9,544 bases of DNA from Candidatus Methanomarinus sp. HR1 (lineage in GTDB: Archaea; Halobacteriota; Methanosarcinia; Methanosarcinales; Methanocomedenaceae). A program made the position numbers and the translations under genes. The stretch is taken from NCBI GenBank assembly GCA_002926195.1, contig MZXQ01000043.1, positions 1 through 9,544 on the forward strand. Direction: 5' to 3'. The notes beneath the pieces were generated by a model. The model was not told the DNA's origin, did no database searches, and was given only the letters and a program-made list of their open reading frames with translations. Below are positions 1-6,298 of the stretch, piece by piece (position 1 is the stretch's first letter; the number at the start of each line of letters is the position of its first letter).

Positions 1-564
1 ACTTACCACAGTACCAGAAGGCAAATCCTTGTGCATCTCGGATTTTTTAAAAAGTGGTTTTTATGTTAGAAAAGAAATTTCGGCACGTTCACATTTTGAT
101 ATTGTGTCTAAATTTCAACTTCACAGTTAATCATATACATCAATATTATTTATACGTTTCTATTGATAGAAATATAGTTCTTTTGAGATTTAGATTGCTT
201 ATTTAAAAGGCATGTTTATACATATATATAGATGTGATATATCCATAAACAGCAATTCACGTTATGGCTGTAAACGCATACAAGCAAAGGCATGATAACA
301 TATCATTTCGTATACATTTTATGATATTGCCTGCTTATACTCGACACGTCACAAGGCAAGTCAGAAAACCTAAGTCTTATAAAGATAGAAGTTATGATTA
401 TTTACGAAAGGAGAAAATTAGCCAGGATTACACACAACCAATCATTTGAAAAGAAGAGGTATTGGTATAACCGATCTGAGGAATATTATGAACCACCGCA
501 ATTTGACCGGATTATAACCATTCATAATGAATTTATTATACCGTCAGGGTGATAAATCCAACAT
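1..564. other. AT-rich intergenic region without a convincing gene
   Basis: This stretch is very AT-rich and I recognise no protein or stable RNA in it. It holds several short inverted repeats: TTTCTAT-TG-ATAGAAA at 157-172, GATATATC at 236-243, ATGATA-ACA-TATCAT at 292-306 and ATTCAT-A-ATGAAT at 520-532. TATA-like stretches occur at about 147-155, 217-229 and 531-540. Frame 2 is open from the left edge to a TAA at 128-130 and could be the last 42 codons of an upstream gene, but the peptide matches nothing I know. A 61-codon ATG frame at 264-449 has no ribosome binding site and reads as chance coding. The region most likely holds the promoter of the downstream amidohydrolase cluster, and perhaps the end of a gene lying to the left. 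Confidence 0.5.
520..540 (+). promoter_or_regulatory. Candidate promoter with overlapping palindrome, upstream of the M20 gene
   Basis: ATTTATTATA at 531-540 resembles an archaeal TATA box. Directly upstream, ATTCAT-A-ATGAAT (520-532) is a perfect inverted repeat around one base, sitting where a BRE element or a regulator operator would lie. With the usual spacing of about 26 bases, transcription would start near 560-564. That is almost on the ATG at 565 and gives a 25-29 base leader for the TTG at 589, which supports the latter as the start. Assignment is by pattern only. Confidence 0.4.
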
Positions 565-572
565 ATGTTTAC

Positions 573-580
573 AAAGGAGG
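573..580 (+). promoter_or_regulatory. Strong Shine-Dalgarno site that decides the M20 start
   Basis: AAAGGAGG lies 8 bases upstream of an in-frame TTG at 589-591 and inside the frame that opens at ATG 565. This is the best ribosome binding site in the window. It would be wasted as coding sequence if translation began at 565. A weaker GGTGAT at 548-553 lies 11 bases before ATG 565, so that start cannot be fully excluded. Confidence 0.55.
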
Positions 581-588
581 AAGATCTC

Positions 589-1782
589 TTGGATAAAGAA
601 ATCAATAACTGGATAATAAATAAACGCCGCGAGTTTCATAGAATACCTGAGCTAAGTTTCCATGAATTCAAGACCCAACAGATCATAATAAAAACATTAA
701 AACAGATAGGACTTGAAGGTATACCCATTGCAAATACAGGAGTTATTGCCACCATTAACGGCAAGAGCAAAGGACATACCATAGCCCTTCGTACAGATAT
801 GGACGGGCTTGAGGTAAATGAAGAAAAAACAGTATTGAATAGTGATTATATTTCACAACATCCTGGTTTCATGCACGCATGCGGACATGACGCTCATATG
901 GCAATGCTGCTGGGTGCTGCCAGACTACTTATGATGCGTAGAGATGATTTTTCAGGTTCAGTTCGGTTATTATTTCAGCCAGCAGAAGAAAAGCCCCCGG
1001 GTGGTGCACTGGAAATGATAAAAAACGGTGCTCTTGAAGGAGTGGATGCGATAATAGGACAGCATATTATCGGGACCATTAATTCAGGTGAGATCGAATT
1101 CAGACCTGGCACGTTAATGGCCGCAGCCAATGTAATGACTATAACCATTACCGGTAAAGACGGACATCACTTAAATCCAGAGTTGTGTATTGATCCTATA
1201 TCCATGGCTTCAAAGTTTATCGGATGCATCCGCCAGGAGATAACTAAAAAGATACCCCGAGACCAGTTTATCATAGGGTTTGGCAAGATATCAGGTGGTT
1301 CCCAGTTTAACAGAACACCGGCAGAAGTTGAAATATTAGGCAGTTTTCGTACCTTTAACAACCATCATACCATTATTATCAAGGATACTATAAAGCAGAC
1401 ACTTGATGAAATTATGAATGATAATAAGAATGAGGATTTACCAGGACTACCGGTATATAATCTGGATATATTGCATGGTTATCCCATACTGGTCAATGAC
1501 CCGGTATTCTTAAAGAGAGTATTTGATGTATTAAATAGTCATTTTCCATCTGTAAGTGATGATATGGATCCTTTTTTCGGTGCAGAGGATTTTGCTTATT
1601 ATCTGCAGAAAGTACCAGGCATATATATCTGTCTGGGAACAAGAAATGAAGAAAAAAATCTGATCGAAGGTAACCATTCCTGCAAATTTGACATAGATGA
1701 AGATATCTTAATTCAGGGTGCTGAATTGCTAACGATAATTGCACTTGATTTCTTGAATAATCCGGGAGAATATCTGTCGTGA
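589..1782 (+). CDS. M20-family metal-dependent amidohydrolase (N-acyl-amino-acid hydrolase type)
   Basis: Probable cytoplasmic peptidase-M20 amidohydrolase of the IAA-amino-acid/hippurate hydrolase group, which cleaves N-acyl or N-acetyl groups from amino acids; the true substrate cannot be read from the sequence. Numbering from ATG 565 (405 residues), the family signatures appear in order: RREFHRIPELSFHEF (21-35), RTDMDGL (76-82), HACGHDAH (104-111), QPAEE (138-142), GQH (165-167), GAEDFAYY (339-346) and NHSCKFDIDE (370-379). The expected metal ligands Cys106, His108, Glu142, His167 and His371 are present, as is the general base Glu141, so the enzyme should be active. The dimerisation/lid domain lies at about 185-300. 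I prefer the TTG at 589 (397 residues) because of the Shine-Dalgarno at 573-580; ATG 565 is the alternative. The stop overlaps the GTG start of the acetyltransferase, indicating translational coupling. Confidence 0.9.
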   Translation: MDKEINNWIINKRREFHRIPELSFHEFKTQQIIIKTLKQIGLEGIPIANTGVIATINGKSKGHTIALRTDMDGLEVNEEKTVLNSDYISQHPGFMHACGHDAHMAMLLGAARLLMMRRDDFSGSVRLLFQPAEEKPPGGALEMIKNGALEGVDAIIGQHIIGTINSGEIEFRPGTLMAAANVMTITITGKDGHHLNPELCIDPISMASKFIGCIRQEITKKIPRDQFIIGFGKISGGSQFNRTPAEVEILGSFRTFNNHHTIIIKDTIKQTLDEIMNDNKNEDLPGLPVYNLDILHGYPILVNDPVFLKRVFDVLNSHFPSVSDDMDPFFGAEDFAYYLQKVPGIYICLGTRNEEKNLIEGNHSCKFDIDEDILIQGAELLTIIALDFLNNPGEYLS

Positions 1783-2225
1783 ATATTGAAAGATTCTCAG
1801 ATGCAAGATATGAAGAAGTAAAACAATTAGTACTGGGAGTGCTTGAAGAAAAAGGATTTGAGTATGATCCTGTAAAAGATTATGATCTGGATGATATCAC
1901 CAAATATTATCATGACAATGGTGGAATGTTCTTTACAGGGTCAGTAGATAGGAAAATAATAGGAACAAGTGCGGTTCGTAAAATTGATAGTGAACGGTGT
2001 GAAATAAAACGTATCTACGTTTGTAAAGAATATAGACGCCGCGGTTATGGCAGAGAATTATTCCTGCATGCCCTTGATTTTGCTAAAGATCATTATCTTC
2101 ATATTACTTTAATGACTGATAGGTCACTGACAGAAGCTATAGCTTTATATAAAAAGTATGGTTTCTCAGTCGTCAGGACCGATTCATTACAAAAGCCTTA
2201 TATTCTAATGTCACACAGTAAATAA
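1779..2225 (+). CDS. GNAT-family N-acetyltransferase
   Basis: A 148-residue single-domain acetyltransferase that should transfer an acetyl group from acetyl-CoA to an amine; the acceptor is unknown. The acetyl-CoA pyrophosphate loop is RRRGYG at 86-91, within motif A (about 75-108, IKRIYVCKEYRRRGYG). Motif B, with AIALYKKYGF at 120-129, is also typical. The start is GTG at 1779-1781, sharing bases with the TGA stop of the M20 gene (GTGA); the next methionine (residue 50) would remove half the fold. A GGGAG about 11 bases upstream, inside the M20 gene, can serve as ribosome binding site. Coupling to an N-acyl hydrolase suggests that the two act on the same kind of N-acylated compound, but this is inference. 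It could equally be a protein or small-molecule acetylase with unrelated function. Confidence 0.88.
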   Translation: MNIERFSDARYEEVKQLVLGVLEEKGFEYDPVKDYDLDDITKYYHDNGGMFFTGSVDRKIIGTSAVRKIDSERCEIKRIYVCKEYRRRGYGRELFLHALDFAKDHYLHITLMTDRSLTEAIALYKKYGFSVVRTDSLQKPYILMSHSK

Positions 2226-2248
2226 ACTAATACAATATAGGTGATTGG

Positions 2249-3199
2249 ATGTTAAGTGTCAATGAAAAAGGGCTTGAAATTGCCGAAGAAATGATGGATT
2301 GGAGTGAAGAACTGAAGGTCAAGACAATTGAACTTAAAAATGGTTCTAAAGTTATTGATTGTGGTGTGAACGAAAGCGGAAGTTATGACGCTGGATTAAT
2401 GTTTACTGATATTTGTATGGGAGGTCTGGCTACTACCAGTATAAGCGTTCAGAAGGTTAGTGAAATCCCACTGGCTTTTATTGATGTGACTACTGACCAC
2501 CCTTCAATTGCATGTCTGGGTGCGCAAAAAGCAGGCTGGCAGGTACAGGTAGATAAATTTTTTGCCATGGGATCCGGTCCTGGTCGTGCACTGGCATTAA
2601 AGCCGAAACATACCTTTGATCGAATACAGTACGAAGATGAATTCGATTATTGTGTAATAGCTCTTGAATCTAATGCTATACCGGATGAAAAAGTCATGCA
2701 ACACATCGCAGATGAGTGCAAAGTAGATGTTGAAAAGACTATTGCACTGGTAGCACCTACTGCAAGTATAGTAGGCTCGGTCCAGGTATCAGGCAGAGTA
2801 GTAGAGACAGGTATTTTCAAACTCAACGAACTGGGATTCGATACTACCCAGGTTGTTTGCGGTACTGGTACTGCACCTATTGCACCTGTAGTTGAAAATG
2901 ACTTAAAAGCCATGGGTTCAACCAATGATAGTGTTATTTATTACGGTTCCATCGCATTGACCACGCGCGGATTTGATGAAGAACTGTTCAAACGGGTTCC
3001 ATCCGTTACCTCCTCAGATTACGGTAAACCATTCTTTAAGACATTTAAAGATGCTGGATATGACTTCTACAAGATAGATGCAAATATATTTGCACCAGCG
3101 GAATTAACAGTAAACGATCTGGATAATGGTAAAACATACCATTCAGGTCACCTGAATTCCGAGGTCATACTGGAATCATATGGCATTAGTGGGATTTAA
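2249..3199 (+). CDS. mch: Methenyl-tetrahydromethanopterin cyclohydrolase
   Basis: Cytoplasmic C1-pathway enzyme that interconverts N5-formyl-H4MPT and N5,N10-methenyl-H4MPT, forward in methanogenesis from CO2 and in reverse in methyl oxidation or anaerobic methane oxidation. The 316-residue length fits the family. Recognisable segments are [16 protein letters not shown] near the N-terminus, [11 protein letters not shown] (51-61), [16 protein letters not shown] (104-119), [21 protein letters not shown] (168-188) and [13 protein letters not shown] (202-214). Arg183 and Glu186, described as the catalytic pair in the Archaeoglobus fulgidus enzyme, occur at the same positions, so the protein should be active. 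The site AGGTGAT at 2239-2245 lies just before the ATG. The gene follows the acetyltransferase by 23 bases with no promoter that I can see, so it is probably co-transcribed with the M20-GNAT pair. A palindromic terminator overlaps its stop codon. Confidence 0.97.
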   Translation: MLSVNEKGLEIAEEMMDWSEELKVKTIELKNGSKVIDCGVNESGSYDAGLMFTDICMGGLATTSISVQKVSEIPLAFIDVTTDHPSIACLGAQKAGWQVQVDKFFAMGSGPGRALALKPKHTFDRIQYEDEFDYCVIALESNAIPDEKVMQHIADECKVDVEKTIALVAPTASIVGSVQVSGRVVETGIFKLNELGFDTTQVVCGTGTAPIAPVVENDLKAMGSTNDSVIYYGSIALTTRGFDEELFKRVPSVTSSDYGKPFFKTFKDAGYDFYKIDANIFAPAELTVNDLDNGKTYHSGHLNSEVILESYGISGI

Positions 3200-3233
3200 A
3201 TCCCACAATTTTTTTTATTTTTTCAATTTTTTT
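3189..3233 (+). terminator. Palindrome plus T-tracts across the mch stop codon
   Basis: GTGGGATTTAAATCCCAC at 3189-3206 is a perfect 18-base palindrome that contains the mch TAA (3197-3199). It is followed by runs of T at 3209-3216, 3218-3223 and 3227-3233 that reach the queE ATG. Stem plus T-run resembles an intrinsic terminator, and T-runs alone are known termination signals in archaea. The central TTTAAA and the T/A-rich stretch might also act in queE transcription. Confidence 0.7.
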
Positions 3234-3989
3234 ATGGTAGAATCGGCATATATCAGTGAGATTTTTAATTCCATACAGGGAGAGGGAATATTTACTGGTA
3301 TACGTCAGGTATTTATCAGGTTTCAAGGCTGCCCGTTACATTGTATCTACTGTGATACACCAGTTTCAAGAACTCAAACAGTAGATATGTGCAAGGTGGA
3401 GTATACTCCGTGTACAGGTGAGTTCCGGAGCATTCCAAATCCGGTAGATATTGCCACATTAACTGAAATTATAGAAAATATCTGGTCAGCAGGTACAGGA
3501 CATCTATCCCTGACCGGAGGTGAACCGCTGATATATGCAGATTTTATTGATGAGCTCTTCAGGGAAGTAGATTATCCTTTATACCTTGAGACCAGCGGAT
3601 GCAATCCGGAGCAAGCACGAAAGCTGCAATATATAATAGATATTGCATCATGTGATGTCAAACTGCCTGAGCATAATGCAACATCTGATTATGACTCCCT
3701 GTTTGAATCCGAATTAGAAACCATAAGGATATTCTATGAAGCTGGTGCTGTAACTTTTCTAAAAGTAGTAGTTTCAAGGACGACAAAAAAAAAGGCATTA
3801 GTGGCAATTGCCAAAAAAGTTTCTGATCTGGATGATACTATTCCACTGGTAATACAACCGGTAACTCCTGGTTATGGTCTTGATTATCCACTACCGGAGC
3901 AATTGATGGAATTGATGGATGCAGCAGGGGAATATTTAGTGGATATTCGTGCTGTGCCGCAAATACATAAGATGATGGGATTGCTGTAA
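3234..3989 (+). CDS. queE: 7-carboxy-7-deazaguanine synthase (radical SAM)
   Basis: Radical SAM enzyme converting 6-carboxy-tetrahydropterin to 7-carboxy-7-deazaguanine, the precursor of preQ0 and hence of archaeosine in archaeal tRNA. From ATG 3234 the protein is 251 residues. The N-terminus carries IFNSIQGEG (10-18) and FQGCPLHCIYCDTP (30-43), whose Cys33, Cys37 and Cys40 form the CX3CX2C cluster motif. TGGEPL (94-99) is the SAM-binding GGE, and VPQIHKMMG (241-249) is the family's C-terminal signature. The frame is open back to an ATG at 3180, but that start would encode 18 phenylalanine-rich residues from the terminator palindrome and T-tracts, so 3234 is chosen. No Shine-Dalgarno is visible, suggesting a leaderless or short-leader message. 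Residues 44-70 form an insert with two further cysteines (53, 60), and the bacterial aromatic pair after CDT is missing. No other queuosine or archaeosine genes are adjacent. It converges with moaC. Confidence 0.92.
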   Translation: MVESAYISEIFNSIQGEGIFTGIRQVFIRFQGCPLHCIYCDTPVSRTQTVDMCKVEYTPCTGEFRSIPNPVDIATLTEIIENIWSAGTGHLSLTGGEPLIYADFIDELFREVDYPLYLETSGCNPEQARKLQYIIDIASCDVKLPEHNATSDYDSLFESELETIRIFYEAGAVTFLKVVVSRTTKKKALVAIAKKVSDLDDTIPLVIQPVTPGYGLDYPLPEQLMELMDAAGEYLVDIRAVPQIHKMMGLL

Positions 3990-3993
3990 GAAC

Positions 3994-4019
3994 AAAATCC
4001 TCCCTAGCGCTCGGATTTT
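3994..4019. terminator. Small inverted repeat between converging queE and moaC
   Basis: AAAATCC at 3994-4000 pairs with GGATTTT at 4013-4019 across a 12-base loop. The stem is symmetric, with a short T-run on each strand, and overlaps the last codons of moaC. It lies between the queE stop (3987-3989) and the moaC stop (4004-4006), 14 bases apart on opposite strands. It could end transcription from both sides, but the stem is short. Confidence 0.45.
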
Positions 4020-4477
4020 ACTTTCTCCATTACTTTTATATCTGAAATAACAGTTGAAGGATAATTGCCTGTTTCATCTTTTTCAGCCGATTTAACCATA
4101 TCCCATATTGTTAGTAGTGCTACTGCCGTACCATGCAGGGCTTCCATCTCAACACCGGTCCGCCCTACTGATTTGACCTCTATATATGCATATATTCTAT
4201 CATCAGCTATGTTAAAATTAACATCTATATGGGTAATAGGTATCTGGTGGCACATAGGAATAATATCCCATGTACGCTTCACAGCCTGTACAGCAGCGAT
4301 CCTTGCAGTAGACAGGACATTTCCTTTTTTAACTGAATTGTTCTTGATCGCCTCGATCGTAGCAGGTTTAAGGTGGATATATCCTGATGCAGTAGCTCGC
4401 CTGATCGAATCCTCTTTCTGGCTGATATCCACCATTCTGGAGCGACCGTTGTGTAAATGGGTAAATATCTCTTTCAT
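4004..4477 (-). CDS. moaC: Cyclic pyranopterin monophosphate synthase
   Basis: Second step of molybdopterin/tungstopterin synthesis: converts (8S)-3',8-cyclo-7,8-dihydro-GTP, made by MoaA, into cyclic pyranopterin monophosphate. From ATG 4475-4477 the protein is 157 residues, normal for the family. It shows MVDIS (15-19), Lys51, the MCHQIP loop with His77, TGVEMEAL (107-114) with Glu110 and Glu112, and TIWDMVK (123-129) with Asp126 and Lys129, which match the known catalytic residues. The C-terminus lacks the bacterial GGKSG tail. The frame is open upstream to 4549, but those 24 residues overlap nnr in another frame and are low complexity. AGGA a few bases before 4477 supports the chosen start. 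It lies 28 bases after the truncated nnr gene and is probably in its operon. The cofactor would serve formylmethanofuran dehydrogenase or other Mo/W enzymes, in keeping with mch nearby. Confidence 0.95.
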   Translation of the reverse strand: MKEIFTHLHNGRSRMVDISQKEDSIRRATASGYIHLKPATIEAIKNNSVKKGNVLSTARIAAVQAVKRTWDIIPMCHQIPITHIDVNFNIADDRIYAYIEVKSVGRTGVEMEALHGTAVALLTIWDMVKSAEKDETGNYPSTVISDIKVMEKVKSER

Positions 4478-4505
4478 GTTCTTCCTGCTGTTGTTGCTGT
4501 TATTT

Positions 4506-5774
4506 TCATTGCATCTTCCCGGTTCGGTTGATCCTGGTGATCTTACCATCGCAGATCAGGTCCTCAGGCCCTTTTAGTAATGTGACCACACCATTTTCAA
4601 ATGAGAAAGCATTCACTAAATCTATGCGTTGTTCACGATCCAGCGGTACTTCAGTACCACTAAGCATCTTGAACTCTGCTGCATGGGGAGTGATGATCAT
4701 TTCACATCCGTACTGGTTCAGTGGTGTTTCAAGGGCAGCCAGCCCATCAGCATCAATAACTGCTTTTTTACATAGCGGTAGTATTTCTCGCACTGTTCGC
4801 ATAGTTTCCTCGTCTCTACCCAGTCCCATTCCTATTACTATTACATCATGGGATTCGATCAGTTCCTGTAATAATAGTATGTCCTTGAGTACAAGGCGTT
4901 TTTTTTCAAGTTTTCGTACGATAAGATCGGGCGAGAAGGATGCTACGATCCCGGTAACATTTTTGGGTGTTGCTACAGTTACTATATCTGCCCCACAACG
5001 CATAGCTGCGAGTGCACTTAAAGCTGGTGCACCACTATATGCGCCTCCTCCGATGATCAATACACGTCCTGCATCACCTTTATGGCTGTGGATTGAGCGT
5101 CCGCTGACCAGTTTTACATCACCCGGTCCTATTAACTGTTGGGCTTTATCCGGAATGCCAATATCTGCTATGGCAATCTCACCTGCATACTTCTCAGCAC
5201 CGATCTTGAGAATACCTGGCTTCGGAAGATGAAAAGTTACTGTTACTTTGGCTTTTACTGCCTTGTTAAATTCACCTCCATCCGGGTCCAGACCTGAAGG
5301 AACATCTACACAGACCACTTTTGCCTGTGATTTATTGATCAGGTCAATTGCAGTATTTTCAGGTTCCCGTATATCACCTTTGATGCCTGTACCGAAAATG
5401 GCATCTACGATCACATCACACTCTGAAAAAAATTCAGGTTTTAATCCTGTTGTGTCGGTAACTTCGATAACCGGAATATCAAAGTTCTTGAGAATAGATA
5501 GATTTTGTGCAGCTTCGGGAGTCTTGATCTCACTTTTTTTTCCTAAAAGCACAACAGTTACCTGGTAATCTACCAGATGTCTGGCAGCAACAAATCCATC
5601 ACCGCCGTTATTCCCACGACCAGCCACGATCAATACACGGTTCCTGGTCGGAAGGTGCATAACCTCTGAAGCTACTGCACAACCGGCATTTTCCATTAAT
5701 TGAAGCGGTATAAGTCCGAAATGTGCACAGTTAGTATCTACTGCATCCATTTGTCTTGATGTGATAGTTTTCAT
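4506..5774 (-). CDS. nnrDE: Bifunctional NAD(P)HX epimerase / NAD(P)HX dehydratase, C-terminally truncated
   Basis: Metabolite-repair enzyme (YjeF type): the N-terminal half epimerises R- and S-NAD(P)HX and the C-terminal ribokinase-like half dehydrates S-NADPHX using ADP or ATP. From ATG 5772-5774 it has 422 residues. The epimerase part (about 1-215) shows AGRGNNGGDG (51-60), VDAIFGTG (123-130) and VDVPSGLDPDGG (157-168 region). The dehydratase part shows SHKGDAGRVLIIGGG (230-244), DADGLAAL (341-348), TPHAAEFKML (362-371) and LLKGPEDLI (399-407). It then stops at INRTGKMQ, just where the family continues with GGTGDVLAG and about 60-70 more residues. The active-site GTGD is therefore absent and dehydratase activity is doubtful; the epimerase half looks complete. 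GAGG about 10 bases upstream favours 5774 over the in-frame ATG at 5792. It follows the 5803-6207 gene closely. Confidence 0.9.
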   Translation of the reverse strand: MKTITSRQMDAVDTNCAHFGLIPLQLMENAGCAVASEVMHLPTRNRVLIVAGRGNNGGDGFVAARHLVDYQVTVVLLGKKSEIKTPEAAQNLSILKNFDIPVIEVTDTTGLKPEFFSECDVIVDAIFGTGIKGDIREPENTAIDLINKSQAKVVCVDVPSGLDPDGGEFNKAVKAKVTVTFHLPKPGILKIGAEKYAGEIAIADIGIPDKAQQLIGPGDVKLVSGRSIHSHKGDAGRVLIIGGGAYSGAPALSALAAMRCGADIVTVATPKNVTGIVASFSPDLIVRKLEKKRLVLKDILLLQELIESHDVIVIGMGLGRDEETMRTVREILPLCKKAVIDADGLAALETPLNQYGCEMIITPHAAEFKMLSGTEVPLDREQRIDLVNAFSFENGVVTLLKGPEDLICDGKITRINRTGKMQ

Positions 5775-5802
5775 GAATATGATTCCTCGCATTTAATTCT
5801 TA

Positions 5803-6207
5803 CTACTGCAATTGGTCATAATTATTAAAATAACCTTTAAATTCTTTTATATTTTTCTTATCAATTGTCACTCTGGCAGATGGATTATCTTTCGGATCAA
5901 GTTCGTTGAGTTTAACAAATTCATTTGAAGGAATGATCCAGACATCATCACTTTTAAAGAAATAACATGCAATATAGCTATTGTCCTTATCGCTTAAGTA
6001 TGATAAGGGAATATCAAAATTTTTTCCCTCTTTCGGGACCCGGGTTATAACCTGGATTTCTTTAGTGTCAGAGCTATTTGTTTGTATAATGATATCCACT
6101 CCTTTGGTATCAATAGATGGAGCAAATACTTCAAGACCTCTCTGTGCACATTCGAAGAGGACTCTTTTGGTTCCGTATTTTTTTATTAATTCAGAATCTT
6201 TTCCCAT
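5803..6207 (-). CDS. Small protein with a degenerate PD-(D/E)XK nuclease-like pattern
   Basis: I do not recognise a named family for this 134-residue soluble protein. The layout resembles small restriction-endonuclease-fold proteins: an N-terminal helix (SELIKKYGTKRVLFECAQRG, about 5-24), a conserved-looking Asp38 in KGVDIII, then a strand EIQVITR (50-56) where active relatives have QVK. The usual lysine is replaced by Ile54, so nuclease activity is doubtful. The C-terminal half has YIACYFFKSDDVWIIPSNEF (78-97) and ends in FKGYFNNYDQL, a layout common in these proteins. There is no signal peptide or membrane segment. The ATG at 6205-6207 has GAGGT at 6215-6219 upstream, a good site. It is first in a likely operon with the nnr gene (10 or 28 bases on, depending on its start) and moaC. 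It could be a DNA-binding or structural relic; the fold assignment is inference. Confidence 0.7.
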   Translation of the reverse strand: MGKDSELIKKYGTKRVLFECAQRGLEVFAPSIDTKGVDIIIQTNSSDTKEIQVITRVPKEGKNFDIPLSYLSDKDNSYIACYFFKSDDVWIIPSNEFVKLNELDPKDNPSARVTIDKKNIKEFKGYFNNYDQLQ

Positions 6208-6213
6208 GTTTTT

Positions 6214-6289
6214 AACCTCATAGTAAATATTATGTGGATTACTTATATGTGTTTAGTTCCGAATCGTTTTCTTTTTTTGTATATATTTA
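6214..6289 (-). promoter_or_regulatory. Candidate promoter and ribosome binding site of the 5803-6207 / nnr / moaC operon
   Basis: On the minus strand, GAGGTT (6219-6214) is a Shine-Dalgarno site for the ATG at 6207. Two TATA-like sequences lie upstream: CATATAAG at 6249-6242, which predicts a very short leader, and TAAATATATAC at 6289-6279, which predicts a leader of about 50 bases and looks the better match. The 91-base gap has no clear hairpin terminator for the surface-protein gene that ends at 6299, so read-through is possible. Confidence 0.4.
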
Positions 6290-6298
6290 TGATTCCTT

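Noticed and set aside
2..130. Open frame from the left edge to TAA 128-130, possible tail of an upstream gene
   Set aside because: Only 42 codons, no family match by eye, and an open run of this length is common by chance. Sequence to the left is needed.
264..449. 61-codon plus-strand frame starting with ATG
   Set aside because: No ribosome binding site, no recognisable domain, composition like translated AT-rich intergenic DNA, and short inverted repeats run through it.
3180..3233. Extended N-terminus of QueE from ATG 3180
   Set aside because: It would be encoded by the terminator palindrome and T-tracts and gives a Phe/Asn-rich stretch absent from QueE; ATG 3234 starts directly before the conserved N-terminus.
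4478..4549. Extended N-terminus of MoaC
   Set aside because: It overlaps the nnr coding sequence in another frame, is Asn/Ser-rich and lies outside the MoaC family; ATG 4477 has an AGGA site.
4065..5568. Long plus-strand frames opposite moaC and nnr
   Set aside because: These are antisense shadows of clearly recognised minus-strand genes, with no motifs of their own.
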